Source: Drosophila pseudoobscura (taxonomy: Eukaryota > Arthropoda > Insecta > Diptera > Drosophilidae). Taken from it: a stretch of DNA of 64,000 bases. The notes beneath the pieces are model-generated. The model was not told where the DNA came from and ran no database searches. It was given only the letters and a program-made list of their open reading frames with translations. The translations under genes were made by a program, and so were the position numbers. This document shows, piece after piece, positions 1 through 13,936 of this stretch (position 1 is the first letter of the stretch; each line of letters starts with the position of its first letter). The stretch covers positions 8,817,001 to 8,881,000 of the forward strand of contig NC_046681.1 in the NCBI RefSeq assembly GCF_009870125.1, read 5' to 3'.

Positions 1-3000
1 GCAGCGCAGCTTTCGCCTTGTTCGGTTTTGCATTGAAAGTCAAGTTCGCGCACAAATGTGTTTGATTGTCAACAACAACAAACTGCAAATGCAAATGCAA
101 CAACAACGATGCTGATGATGGTTGGGAGATGGTGATCGGGTGCGAGACAGAGAGAGAGAGAGAGACTTCCAACACGTTTGATGTTCGGCTGTGGATGGGT
201 TTGATCCAGCCTCAAAGGATGGATGGTAATGGGATTAGAAGAGTGCAGATATATTCCTCAGTCTGGTTTGATCGAACCTTTTGTGGGAAAGAGTTGGCAT
301 GGAAGCAGGCTACTCAGTGAATGGGAGAAAGAGATACAAGGTTTGTGAGGCTTCGAGCAGTTGGAGAGAAACTTTAGTCGGAGTTGGAAGGGCACTCCGT
401 GGGATGGGTCACCATCAGAGCAGTCCTGCACGTTCTATGATTGATAGAAAATCACTGCAATATTTATTTAGCGCTCAAAACACCACTGGGACTTATTCCT
501 TTGAACAAACTTAAGCAAAAGTCCACCAAAACATATTATATTCCAGGCAATTTCCATAGACAAAAGGAAAAAAGGATACGCCTCTTCCATTCGAATTCCC
601 AACAAATTTTGTATTCATATGAAAAACTTGTACTGCCAGAAACTGCTACTGGTATTCAAATTATTGGCAATATTTTTCCTTTTTTTTAATAGAGCGTACT
701 ACTTTTTCATGTCCTCTCTCTCGTATTACCAATTCAATTTGCTGCCGTATGCAGAAACCAATCAAAGATCCATACACACACACACAAAATGCAATTCAAT
801 CGTATAAAAATATGAATAATTGGTATATTTCATAATTAATAAATTTTTAATGAAATTGTCAAGTCAAGTGCGGGGCAAAAAAACCCCCCCTCCCCCGCTC
901 CGTCATAATAATAATAGCAATAAAATAAAATAAGGAAAATTGTTGAAGAGGGAGTGGGGGAAGGGGGAAAAAAATATGAGAAAACATTTTCCATCCAGCT
1001 GCAGGCAGAAATTTAATTTCGTTTGCGGCAACATTTCCACTGATTAATGGCTGGCAGTGGTCCGGGTACTGGTCCGGGTACTGGTTCCCGGCACACAGCG
1101 AATTCATTTCATTCCGCACACTCACAGAACCCACTTTCATGTCCTGTTTATATGTACCATGCCCCCCACCCCCAGCCATGCCCCTGCGAGGCCTGCGAGG
1201 CACTGAGCCTGAGCAAACTTGAGCGCAAGTTAAGCGAAAATGCTATTAATTTTCATAAGTAAATGAAAATTGATGTACGACATGCCGGCACTCTCACACC
1301 CTCACACCCTCACGCTTTGTCATGCAGTACACTGCAAATAATTACTAGGAATCTCAGGATAGACTACCCAAGATCTAAACTGGGGCACCCCGCTTTCTCT
1401 GCAGTGTAGCCTTGGGCCAAGGCGAGAACCACATCGCTTGAAAGTGAATAGCCCCCTCGAAATGAGTTGCTCCTCAAGTGCTTGGCAACCCGTTCCGATT
1501 TCTGCGTAGATCGAAGCAGAATGAATGCCCTTTAGAGATATAGTTTCCATAATCTATACCGTAGTGGATTCCATTGCCATGGGGCGGGCTGTGTGTGCGT
1601 GTGCCAGGGACCAAAACCCACTAAAACATCAGACGTTTATACTATAGACCGTGTTTATTTAGATGCACAGAGGAGACCCTGAAAACTGCAGCAAACTGAG
1701 AAGGCAATGCAGATACAGATACAGATGCAGATACAGAGATGCAGAGATGCAGAGAGACGGAGATAGAGATAGATAGACAAGGAGACCAGAGAGTGCGATA
1801 GCATTGAGCAACTTGGCAGCCTCGATTGTGCACTCATCATCTGTTGTTATTGCTGTTGGTACTGTTGTTGTTGCAACCACAGCAGCGGCAACAAACAACA
1901 GCAATTGAGTTTTGCCATATGCAATGCCAAGCAGCGACTCAAATGACTCAAGAAGTTGCCACTGATAAAAATGGGACCTTGCCATGGATTGTTTTCCATT
2001 ATATCATCATGGCTCTCCTCTCCCCTCCTCTCGGCTCGTCTCGTCTCTCCTCGGGTGTACAAGGCACAAGGGCATATTGCGTTTTGTCTGTGTGGCAGCA
2101 GCATGTAGCAGGCGGCCGGAGCAACGTCTATCTGTGCGTCATGTCCGCCACACCACGGACGCACGTCCACATCCGTTTTTGTTGGAACTAAACTTTTGTG
2201 CGGCCATAAAGTTTATTTGAAGTATTATAAACGTTTCATGGTAAATCAGAACAAATATTTAAATATTTAAAAATATAAACGTATAAATATGGATATTATT
2301 AAAGAAGATATTCCACATTTCGTAACTATATCTTCTTCAATACTTTTATTTAAGTGTATAAATTCCAGAATTTCTAAGAATTATCTAGAAATATACCAAC
2401 CTCCCCCCGTAGCTATATATTTCCATTCCATTCCATTTGATGTGCTATAAAATATATGAATAATTGGCTGCCAAGTTTTTACTCCAGAAATCTCTTGTTT
2501 TCCTTTAAATCTCCTTTCAATTTTACACTCCAAAGTCTTCCTTCATTTATGGGTAATAAAATAAAACTATAAAAGAAAATATTTATACTCTATAAATCAA
2601 GATGAAATATATTCCTTTGTTATTCCGCCACCAAACCCCTTATATTACCACATCTTTTTCCGGACTTTTCTTCTTTCAAATTGCCTATAATTTTCCCATT
2701 TTAAGAGGGAAATCTCTTGCAGGGGTTGGGGGGGAGGTGTCTTCTAGTCGTTTATCGTTCGGTAATTGCTTGGATTATTATTGTTATTTTGCCAACAATT
2801 TGTGCAAGCGACCACAAAAGTGGATATCCAAAGCGGTGCAGGTCTTTGCGGCTTTGGGGCAGAATCAATTGTCACAAGGTCTTCTCAAAGTTTGGTTCAC
2901 GCAATGCGATTGTTGCTGTTGCTGTTGCTGCAGTGGCTGCTGCTGATCTTGAACCAATTGCAAATTGCTAAAACGCAACAGCAGCCACAGCCATAGCCAC

Positions 3001-6000
3001 AGCCACAGCCGCTTTTCATGGCCACATAGAGATATATAGATACAGATACTCGTACTCGTAGAATAGATAGAAAATTGTTTGAGTTACATTTATAGGCATG
3101 CCATGGCATTGACTGGCGTGGCACACCGCACATCAATAAATTAGAATTGTTCTCTCTCTCTTGGCGGCTGCATGCACTCTCTCTCTGTGCTTCTCTATGG
3201 ATTCTCACGCTCTCCTTCTCTACAGAGAGGGGGAGGTGTTCTCTGGCCATGGGGCGTATGCGTAATAAACTTGAACTTGCGTGGCGGCGTGTTCTCGATT
3301 CTCAATTCTCGATTCGATTTCGTCGTTGCTTAACCCATTTTCGTGCGCTGCTGGCCATATTTGCACATTGCGCATACGCAGCGGTGACCTCGGCAAACGG
3401 ACAATGCAACTAATTAGCGATTACAAGCAGATAAACAACAAGCGACGTCTGTGTGCGGACAATTGTTTGATTATCAATTAGTTTTGACCTTAGCGAATGT
3501 GCTATCTGGTAGATAGCCGCCCGTCCCGTATCTGTATCCCTGGCTCATTCGCATGGCAGGCAGCGCATGAAGCCAATGCCAGACATGGCACACTATCTGT
3601 ATCTGTATCTGTATCTTTTATTTGCCTATAGCCCAGACCCCTCTCTCTTTGTAGACCTATTTCTGTGTGGTTTCTACAATCTTAGAGCATTTGTTATGTG
3701 TCATCTTTGAAGCACTTTCAAATGGTTCACCGATAAGAGACATGTACCACGCATATGAATAATCATATTCATTTATGAGTCAGGGATGATTTGTTGCAGA
3801 ACACATGCCCCAAACATTGCTTAGAGTCGCCTTCAATATGAATCTTCATCAAAAAATTCCAATAAATGCCACGGATCAAACGAAGAACCAGTCGAACCCT
3901 GCAAGCTGTGCCCCTTCAAGCTTTCCTCAGGAAAAACGAAATCTAAAATCAAAATAACTGCGACAACATGTGCATGCCCCATGCCCGACCCTCCACAGGA
4001 AAAGGCTTGATCAAAGAGCAGACCAAAATAAAACTAAACGAAGGACCAGGGGAAGAGGATGGCATGGAATGGATTCCTTTGACTCTGCGCGAGGACGTGA
4101 CGCGACAGCAACAATAAAAGCCACACACACCCAAGCAGAACAATATGTGAACTGTGCCACATTTTGCGGCATTTTAGCCTTAAATTTTTTATTAATAAAT
4201 TAGGAATAAATTCGCCCCCGCCCCCGGGTCGCGTCTCTGTGCGGCAAAGTGCAATAATTTTTTGAATGAAGCATGCCTCGTGCATAATTAAAGTGTGAGC
4301 CATAAATTTGGAGACCGGCAAAAAGGCGCGCGTCATAAATTTTGTTTTTCTTCCAAGGCATGCGGGAAACCGAGGGTATAGAGGGTTTGAGTGGGGAAAA
4401 AGGAACCCATTTTGGGGCGGGCTTGAAGGGAAAAGGGTATCTCCAAGTCATAACTCTTGACCATACCTTTGCCACTAGTTGTTGTTGCTGTTTGTTGTGG
4501 ATTCTTGACTTAAATAATGTGCGATTTATTTGTATTTTGTGGCCTATCAAAGCGTGGCATCGCCGTCGCCAGACGCTTCATAAATATCTGCGACACTCGA
4601 CTTGTCTCGACTTGAATCGACTTCCAGCGGCTCGGGTGGAAATATTTAATAAACAAAACTTGCGCTAATCGTTAAATTATGATTAATGTGACGACAACAA
4701 ACAATAAACTTGGCCGCGGCAAAGAACACCAAAAACGTGCAACCGAAGCGGAGGCCAAAACGAATACAAAGGCCAAGACGAAGAACGTGCCTAACCAAAT
4801 CGCAGACACAACATCGCCCCCCTCTATAAAGAAGGAGTCCTTGAGGCGGCAGCGTCGCGTCGTGTGCTAAAATATGCGCCGGCATGAACTCCAAGAGGAG
4901 CCAAACGGAACGCACATGGAATATGGAAGACGGTAGATGGAAGACGGTAGCTGGTGGCTGGTAGATGGGGACTTCTGGCTGACATAACGTGATAATATGG
5001 CCAGAAGTAAATAATTAGAGGAAATGTGTTAAATACCAAAAAATAGAGGAGACTCATGTGAAGGTCCAGGGAAACGGATCAAGTCTCAAGGAAAGTAGGG
5101 GTAAATCACTTGATATTTTGCTCTCCTTTCTTCCTCAAAAATACTTGACATAATTTATTCCGGAATAACCTCAAGCTCTCGTGAACAAGAGCCAACTTTT
5201 TCGATCTTCTTGCTTTGAAAAACTCTTCATTACCAGCTACCACACTTTCTAAGTAGAATTATCCCCTAGGTGTCCTTGGCTTGGTTGTCAGTCGACGTCC
5301 CCCGCCCGACTGTCAATCCATTGGGCATGTCATAGTGGGGGTTAAGTTGCCGCCTGCCACGCCTCTTTTGCATAATTGAAGAGAGCTTCCACGGCTACTG
5401 TTTCTGCTTTTCGAGCCAATGGCATATTTTAGCTTTGGCTTAGCCTGGCCCTGGCCTGGCTCTGGCTCTACCTTTGAGAACTCGGCTAGACCGAAGCGAA
5501 GTCAGCTTATTAAATATTAAAGCGTCGACTGGGGACCGCTAAATCCTGTGGCTGTCAAGGTGCCGCAAAAAAAAAATGAAGAAAAAAAAGGAAAACTCAA
5601 CTCAAAAGCCTGTCACACATCCTGCCATCAGGCACAACGAGGGATTGAAGCGTGGGAGGACGAGACGAAATGGTGGATGGATGGTGGCATGCCACCTGCA
5701 GCCCAATTCAATTTCTTGTCGTCCGCTTAGGTGCCTTCAAAGAAAAAAAAGCCAAAAAAAAAAAAGGAAAGAAAAACCTGAGGCAAACTGAGTTGCAAGT
5801 TGAAGAAAGAGCGAGAAAACTTTGAGGCGAAAGCCGAGAGAAAAATCAACTACTAAAAGTATTATTATTGTTGGTTGCACACCTGGAGGCGGTTTACTTT
5901 GTCACGGATATGTTTTCCTTAGACTTGGACTTACCATGTCAGCAATATACTTGTGGCAGGGCTCTCACCTTTCTCCCTGGCTGGCGACTCTGGCAAACAG

Positions 6001-6226
6001 TCTGGGGAAATGTGATAGGAGTGAACCCTCGATAGGGGAGAAGTCTTCTCCGAGAACTGTTCAAGAACTACTTGAAGTTTAAGGCATAGGCATGATTGAA
6101 GCTTGGCCCAGAACAAAGTCATATACCAGAGTTTTCCCTTAACAAAAATACAACTCAGGTAGAACTCAGGTATTGCTCTTCTATTCCTTATCATGGATAA
6201 AAAGCCTCATATATGGCTTTACAATT
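1..6226. other. non-coding spacer
   Basis: No reading frame here looks like a real exon: all are short, low-complexity or lack plausible splice partners. Visible content is AT-rich spacer with simple repeats, such as an imperfect AGATACAGATGCAG tract near 1,705-1,770 and TATCTG repeats near 3,595-3,617. It probably belongs to the upstream or intronic territory of the zinc-finger gene that starts at 18.2 kb, but nothing in the sequence proves this. Confidence 0.6.
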
Positions 6227-6545
6227 GTGGGTGGCATAGCACTTAGAGTCTACCGATGAGATTTTTTGTCATGCACAAGACATGTATTTTGTTTTTGGAT
6301 ATTTTTTAAGCGTTAATATTGTGGGTGCCATAGCTCTTAGAGTCTACCGATGAGATTCTTTGTCATGCACACGACATGTATTTTGTTTTTGGATATTTTT
6401 AAGCGTTATCCTTTTCATCATTATTTTTTGTGTTTCGAGTCTAATATTATTGGGCTTTATCCTGCTCACGACATGTATTTTGTTGTGGTTTCTCGGGCAT
6501 TCTCGAGCGCCTAACTGCCGTCGGTTGTCTATGAATAAATCCCGT
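6227..6545 (+). repeat. dispersed repeat, cluster 1 (three copies)
   Basis: A 94-bp unit beginning GTGGGTG is tandemly duplicated at 6,227-6,320 and 6,321-6,412. Each unit contains the core GCACACGACATGTATTTTG (first copy has GCACAAGACATG). A third, more diverged copy of the core is at 6,463-6,483. Its right flank (a TTCTCGGG motif, then GTCGGTTGTC and GAATAAATC) matches the right flank of the copy at 57.86 kb. This shows a dispersed repeat family with a unit of roughly 90-100 bp rather than a chance motif. The family is unknown to me; a satellite-like or Helitron/DINE-like origin is only a guess. Confidence 0.75.
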
Positions 6546-9500
6546 GAAAATGGGAGCAGTGGAAAGCAAGGCCACGCCCTATGAAGGTGTGAATGTGTGC
6601 CATAATGTGGCAACCATTTCCGTACCAATCCTGCTCCATTCTCCATTCAAACGGCTGCTCTTATGCCGATGACCATTGCTGTAGTGAGTATTTCATATGC
6701 GTTACATAGTTACATACATGTGTGTGTTTTTCCGCCTTTGTGTGTGTGTGTTGAAACATGCCGGAAGTTAAATAGGAAATTTTATATGCTTTTATAACTG
6801 TGCACGTGTTTACAAGTGCCGGGGCTCCTGTGCTCCCCGAGAGTCGTGTGCCTCGGAGTTTTTGTTTCTGCCGCTGCCGCTGCTGCTGCTGCAACCAAAG
6901 CGAAGAGAGTTCTCAAATACGTATGGGTGTATCTATGTGAGGCCCTGTATTCGTGTGTGTGTGTGTGTGAGTGAGTCTGTGGGGGGCTACCTTGCGGCAA
7001 GTTGTTCGTTTGATGAAGTACCGCTCATGGCTCTGGCTGTGGTTTCCCACCTCTCTCCCAGCCGCATGCAACTGCAACCGACTTTGAAGCAGCCCACATG
7101 CCACATGCACCTCGAATATAAATCAAATTTTTGTGGCAGCAAATACTGGGGATTGCAAATTGCAAAACGCTGAAAAGTAGGCAATGAAAGATGCATATGG
7201 AAAGATTTATGGAAAATATGGCTGATTGAGTTGTCATCGGGGCACCGGCAGAAGCCCGGAGTTGATTCCCGAGAAGTTGTTGGGCTCCCATCAGTGGGAA
7301 AATATTTTCCATGCGAATATATACTTTTATATTGGATTTGAGAGATTTATTGGCTTGGAAATGGCAAGCCGGCGGGCCATGGAATACGTTCCTGAACATA
7401 TGTTCTGTTTGATTTAGAGGCCATAAATTCTTTGGATACATTTTTAAATAAATACAGGAGCATAAAAAGCAATAACTGAACCACTAATTAATATTTCATT
7501 TAGTTGAATATGAAAGAAATAGCAGCCAAAATCGATGAAACACTGCTATAGATTTGTATATTTTATTTATATTTTTTTCCACAATAAATAGAAGAAGAAA
7601 GTTCCATAAATACCTAATCAAAAACACTTTTTCTGCGGGAATTGCATTAAAGAGAAATCAAACATTGAATCGAGGTTAGATTGCAGCCAAGTACATCCAC
7701 TTTCAGCAGCTCCAAATTGTATCTTTCACTCGAGTCGTGGATAATTCCGTTTCTCTCATTGAAATTCTAACAGCATTCGTAATGTTCCCTTAACTTTCTC
7801 CATCAGTCAGCGCTGCGGGAGGGATCAAGCAAGCAAACAACACAGCAAATTTCTTTTTCTGTATGCTTTTTGATTACAGCAATATCTCTGCACGAAAAAA
7901 ATCCATGTTGTATGCATTTGTGCGGCTCCATTACGTCCTTGCCCTCCCCTCCGCTGACCAGGCAACAGTTTTTCCCCCCCCCCCCCCCAAACCACATGGA
8001 GGGGCACTGCTTCTCTGGCTCTCTGGCTTCTCACATGTTGCACTCGTGAAACTTTTCCTCTGTGGGCGAAATTGAGCTGCTTCATTTGGCTCCAGGAGGG
8101 GCGGCGGCAGGACCAGTTGTAAGCAAACAAACAACTAGACTTTTTGGGGGCACTGGCCAGACGGTGGCACTGCAACACCATCGGCCTGCAACGTGCTGCC
8201 CGCCATCTGTGTGGCAAGTGTTTGATTAGAAAAGTTTACAGGAAAGTTGCTCAAAAGATTTTCGACTGCAGGTCTGGTCAATATTTGAGGCTCGGACACG
8301 TGCTGGCGTGCAGCAAGGGAGGGCCAGCATCCTGTCATAATTGCTGAGGTATTAACTGGAAACGCACTCAGGCTTACAGGCATTTTGCGGCATTTATCAT
8401 GGACCCAGACCCGCAGACCCCCAGAAACCCCCGGAGGATGAGTACAGGCTCAAATGTCAAGGGTCCTGTGGCTGCTGCTTGCACCGTATCCTGGCCAAGC
8501 ACTGGCCCTCGGGTCCTTGTCGACCCGTCTGTTCCTAAGGGCGTATAAAAATGCATGACCGCAACACATTTCTCAGATATCTTTCGGTCTTTCGGTCTCG
8601 TTGTGAGACCCTTCCTTTCACTCTTTTGCCTCGCAAAGTGTTAAAATGTTGATTGTCCTTTTTTGTCTGTGCCGGTGCCTCATGTGGCACACACACGCAC
8701 ACACACACACACACAGGCCATTCGTGTGTTAAGTGTTTGTGCTTTGCGACGCCTCCTCCCTGGGAGGAAGCCTTTCCCTGTGTGTGTGTGTGTGTTTGTG
8801 TGCGTCCCGTGCGTGTCACAAATAAATTTTTAAGTAGCATTTGTGTTGATTGCCTTGAAAAAGGACACGAGAAAATCCCTCAACCCAAGCTCCAGTCACC
8901 AGACCTCCCCCTCCCCGTCCCCTTCCCCTTCCCCTGCCGAGAACCCAATGCCAAACCCGAAACCCGCATCGCATCGCATCGCTCGTCCCATTTTACGGTT
9001 TCGGCTTAGCCTCTCGACAATTGCGGGGCCTGAAGAGTGCTTGATTTTCACATTATTTTCCACTGGTCTCTGCCTTTCTTTTCAAGTGGATGCCTCGCTC
9101 TTCTCTCTCGGTCTTCTGGATGGTTAGCAAATTAAGTGCGGCAAATGTCTTGGGCTGCGACAAATTAAAAGTGCTGTAAATGAAAATGTTCCTCGTGGCT
9201 TTCAATAGGTGTGATTACACGGATTTTCGTGTGGTTAGGGCGGATGGCAGGAGGGTGAAAAGTTCTATGTTGTGAGGAATTTTGGAATTTTCACCAAGGG
9301 TTTGTTGGGTTCTAAGCTTGTTAAGGTATATTTAAATTATAATCAAATGGAATATACTTGTAGACAGAATTTTTTTAATGGAAACTGATCCAAAAATTAA
9401 GAACTAGCCATCCTCGAAGACCGAAAGCGTTTAATAACGATTAAGATGATTATCTAGGTTGTTCTCTGGTGTTATCATCTGATTTTTTCTCTTTTCTAAG

Positions 9501-9827
9501 CTTTGGAATATGGATGAGGAATGATAATACGAGTTTTCATTATTTTTCAAGAAAAAAAATATAACATTTCTCCAAAGGTCTTAAATTTCAATTATTCGAT
9601 CCTGTTCTGCTATTGAATCGGTATAGCCTGCAGTATTTATTCAGTGTATTTATTATTATTTTTATATTATATATTTTATTATACATAATCAGTATATACA
9701 GTACATGTTATTTTTTTCTAATGAATCTTTTTATAAATATATTTAAAAATGGTTTATTCCCAAATTTCGATATTCTTGAATTTTAAGCGATACCCTAATT
9801 AAGTTTATCACTAGGACTCCCCTAACA
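6546..9827. other. non-coding spacer with microsatellites
   Basis: I see no supportable gene. The stretch has a poly-C run of about 13 at 7,975-7,988, CA/TG runs at about 6,740, 6,955, 8,690-8,715 and 8,780-8,800, and an AT-rich block at about 9,640-9,760. Confidence 0.6.
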
Positions 9828-10080
9828 TCCCAGCTTAACAGGCCTCAAGGCATGGACTGTAATAACAGTCCGCATTACGCTTTGTAACTCTGTTATGGAC
9901 TTTAACATTGCTCTCTTTCGCCTTCCCAACTCAAAGAGCACCAAAGATGCTCTTTGCCTTGGCCCTTAACAGAGCCCTGTTAACGATACTCTCTGCTGAG
10001 GCCCTTAACATAGCCCTGTTAATGATACTCTCTGCTTAGGCCCTTAACAGAGCCCTGTTAGCGCTACTCTTTGCCAGACT
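9828..10080. promoter_or_regulatory. cluster of palindromes and 39-bp tandem repeats
   Basis: Three tandem 39-bp units start at 9,961, 10,000 and 10,039. Each contains an inverted repeat of the form TTAACAGAGCCCTGTTAA: 7-bp arms TTAACAG/CTGTTAA around a 4-bp spacer, with one or two mismatches in units 2 and 3. Just upstream, at 9,866-9,883, is another perfect hairpin, GGACTGTAATAACAGTCC. The cluster is followed by leader-like sequence and a GA tract at about 10,397-10,414, which could bind GAGA factor. The dimer-site look suggests a cis-regulatory element, perhaps of the downstream zinc-finger gene. That is inference; I do not recognise the cognate factor. Confidence 0.55.
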
Positions 10081-13000
10081 TAACGTCCATTGAATGCTGC
10101 TCGTGTCGCATCGTATCGTGTCCTCTGCAGCCGAAGAGAGACCAACTAGCCAGCAGTTGAAGCAGCAGTAGCAACCAGCCAGCCATCCAGTAACAGCAGC
10201 AGCATCAGCAGCAGCATCCTTTTAACATCCTTGTGGTCCTGCTGCGAATCCAACCACGGCGGTCACTTCTTCTTCAGTTGTTGTTGGACCGCAAGAGCGT
10301 TGCGTTGTGTGACGGCTAAAAAACAAAAAAATTCTTAAATAAAACAAGTAAAAAAGTGACGGCAATACCAATATAACAAAGGGAAAGAGAGTGACAGAGA
10401 GAGAGAGAGAGAGAGTCAGCGAGTGAGTAAGAGAGATGGGGAGCCGAGGAACTTGTTTCGTCTCCTTTTTTTTCTGCCTTCGGCGCTGTTAAAGCCGATG
10501 ACAGCCGATCCATGTGTGATGTGAATGTGTGCGTGCGTGTGTGTGGGTGTGTGTGTGTGTGAATGCAGACAATGCAAACGCGGCGCATTAGCAACTTTGT
10601 GCCTTGTCCCCGACCGCGGCCCCTGCCGCGTTCGTGTCGTGCTCCTTCTGCTGGTCCTGCTTCTGCTCCTGCCACTATCCACAGTCCTCTTGCCATCCTG
10701 CCTCCTGGTAGCGGCGTCTGTTAATTTGCATGGTCGCGCAGGTTCATGGATATCCCCATCAGCAGCGGTACAGCCACCAACACAAACTGCTGCCGGACAT
10801 ATCCTGCTTCAGGCATCACCCAACTCCTTGTCCATCTCTGGGCCTCAACCCTCAACTCCCTGTTTATTTTTGGGGCAGGCCCCCCGACCCTACTCCATTC
10901 TGTTCAACCACAGCTTTAAACTCCACTATTGGAGGAACTTGTTTTACTAACTCTTCAGGCAGAACCGCTAAAGATTTTCCTTCAGGCCAAACCACCACTA
11001 GAGCTCCCTCTTTTTGTTCACACTCCACCCCCTCTGCTATCTTCTCCATCATCTATTGGATTTCACGCCCCACTCCTTGTGGTCGCTGCTTTTAAACACC
11101 TCTTTGCCTCTGCATTTTTTATGCTTCTTAAATTTTCTTCACTGTTTTTTCCTGCTTTGCTTTTTATTATCATTTCAGTAGCTAAACGACAAGCCAAAAG
11201 CACTCTCCAACAGCTTTCGAGGTGTCCAAGGAAGCTAACATATGTTTGGTTTTATTTCGCAATAACTTTTCTTCTCTCCCCGCTCTCCGTTTGGGTAATT
11301 ATGTGGGGGATGGGGGAGTGAGTAGTTTCGAGGGTACAGTACATTTTTGTGCGGCAGATGAGACAGAAACTGTGGGCTGGCCAACATGTCCTATGAGTAA
11401 TCAGAGGGTGTCCAAAGAGGAACTTGCGAGTACGCCTCATCTTTATGGATGAGTATGTTGATAAGAAGGGAGGCCAACGATGGGCGGTGGGGTGGCAAAG
11501 TGGGGTGACAGTGACTTCCGTCCACAGCAGGTGTCAACATATGCCAACATATGCTCTCCTCTCGCCTTAACATCTCAAAGCGTAACTTTAGATTATGGAA
11601 AAAAATGCAGGGCCAAACATAAAGAATATAACAAAAAAGCAGTATAAATAAACTAGTTGAAGGAGATGCAAAATTTACAAAAATATCTACTTTAAATGTA
11701 TGAAAAAATATGCAAAAAAGGAAAGAAAAAAATGGCAAAATAAAAAAATTAATTTATAAAAATACATCGTAACTTAAATGTGATTTTAGGTGTAAAAAAA
11801 AAAATATATCAAAATATAAAAAACAACAAAATAAAGTAAATATAAATAATGTAAAATATAAAAAAATGCCAAATAACAGAACAAAAAGAGATAGGAATTA
11901 ATGAATGAGAAAAAGTGATCCTAAAGTTGATATAAAAGAAAAAAAATGTATAAAAATAAATCACAAATATTCTAGAAAATTTAAACTTAAAAAAAAGAGC
12001 AGCGTCAAAAAGGATGAAGGAAATCTGTAATGCAAAAATTACCAAACCCATAAGAAATGAGGGGCCAAAAAAAGTACTTTAAATTGCAGTCACACAACTT
12101 TTATTAATATCCTCTTTTTTTGGGAAGCGCCTCCTCTCGGGGAGAAGCATTCAACTTTAATCAAAAACGGAAGCGAAAAACGCCCAACTTCCGGCCAACT
12201 TTTGGCGGAGGCTAAACAAAAATCGCCCAGAAATTCCACTTCCAGCAAAGTGTCCAAGGATAAAAAAGGCGAGGAAAGCGCCCAAAGAGGCGTGGTTGGA
12301 TGGTTAGGTGGTGTAAAAAGCGAAGAAACTCCAGAAATCACAGTAGACAAAGTTTTGGCCTTGGTATTTGTCTAACGCCAAGAGCAAAAGACAACAGAAA
12401 ACCGAAAGGGAGGAGGAAAAAAGAAACGAAAAACCGAAAACCGAAGGAAATACAGTTTTCCTTTTTTTTTACGCTGTCTCATCAGTGTGCACATGTGTGT
12501 GTGTGTGTGTGAGTGTGCGTGCGACTGCTTATGTATTAGTGAGTGACTTTCCCCAAATGGATTTCTACGTGACAAATCTTTATTTAATTTCAAAAATGCG
12601 AAATAAACTTTGACGTGCGTTGAGATTTATGTGAAAGGCAATAGAAAATGCTCTTTGCCTCTCCATATTATCCTTGTGGGTGGACGTGGCACGAAACGTT
12701 TTCAACCGAAGATTCTGCTCGCATCTCATGAGATGTGCCCTCTAAACAAATCGTCGGTGGAAAACTCATCGTGTGGGGGGCGGATGGATGCTGCCACTAA
12801 GAGTGGGCTAAGTGGCTGGGCTGCTGGGCTGCTGGTGTGGTGGCTAAAAGTTTTCACTGCCGCCTCGACGATTTAGTTTTTAGAAACAGAATCTTTAAGT
12901 AATAAGGACCCCGTCCCAGACCCCGAAACGGAGCCCCCAGCCAGGGGCAGACTAGTGGGAAAAACTTTTAACGCCGCCCCCGCCTTTATTTATGTTTTTA

Positions 13001-13904
13001 GGCGAAAGCCGGAACTGGGCTTAAACTTGAAATGTATTTAAATTTTTAAAGGGGACATAAACTGTGAAAGGAGATTTTTCGATTTGCAGCACTTGCCAGG
13101 GAGGACGGAGAGAGCCCTCTCCGTAATTATCTGGTTTACTTTTCCTGCTTTTAATGTCATTCCATTCTCCCCCACCAGCGTTGGCAATTTTCACGGCCAT
13201 AAACAAGATGATAACAGGACGATCTCCTGAAATGGGCAGGGCATGAATGTGGCAGCGTGGCAGCCATGTTTCGCTTAGTTGGCCATCAAATGAAAACAAA
13301 TTGATGATGTATAAACATTTTGTAGGATATTTGCAGGCCACTCTCCTCGCAGGACTTGGCCGGACTCCACGTATTTACTTTTCCTGCAGTTTGCAGTTAA
13401 TTTGTAGCTACAACATCGCATTCCTTTCTGCCATTTCCATTTCCATCTGCCCTCTCCCTCTCTCTCTCTCTCTCTTTCTCTCTTTTGCTGCCTTGCAACC
13501 AAATGACCAAAGAGGAAATTGGTTGCTGCTGCGGCTGCTGCTGCTCCTGCCACAGGACTCTCAACGGCTGCAATGCCAATTAAGCTGCGAATATTCGAAC
13601 CTATTTATTTTGTGATTTAAATGGGAATATTTGGAGAAAATTGAAGGATTTGAAGCACAAGGATTGCACGCCCTTAAATCTAAAGTCCAGAGTTTGCAGC
13701 AATCGTGCCTCAAACTCCAAATTTTAAAGAACTTCCCCCAACAAAAAGCACAAAAATATATGAATTTTAATTGTTGAATTCTAATTAAAATGCGAAAAAG
13801 TTAACAAGCCAAAAAGGCAGCCAGGCAAAAGGCGGCCCATCAATCAAGCCAACGCTCAACAGTTTTATCCCAACCCAAACCCAAAAAAAAACGAAGAAAA
13901 TACG
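10081..13904. other. non-coding spacer
   Basis: I see no supportable coding exon. There are purine-rich and GA-repeat stretches (10,380-10,440), a TG run at 10,545-10,560, an AT-rich low-complexity block at 11,600-12,060 and a TG run at 12,495-12,512. The first few hundred bases read like an untranslated leader (CAG/CAA-rich), so a 5' exon of the zinc-finger gene may lie here, but I could not fix a donor site. Confidence 0.5.
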
Positions 13905-13905
13905 A

Positions 13906-13936
13906 TATAAAAAGGCGGTTCAGTGATGCCTCATTA
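13906..13936 (+). promoter_or_regulatory. candidate TATA-box core promoter
   Basis: TATAAAAAG at 13,906-13,914 is followed 27 bp later by an initiator-like TCATTA (A at 13,933). The downstream sequence is purine-rich and free of long reading frames, as expected of a 5' leader. It lies 4.3 kb upstream of the zinc-finger coding exon on the same strand, so it may be an alternative start for that gene. No transcript evidence is available. Confidence 0.35.
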
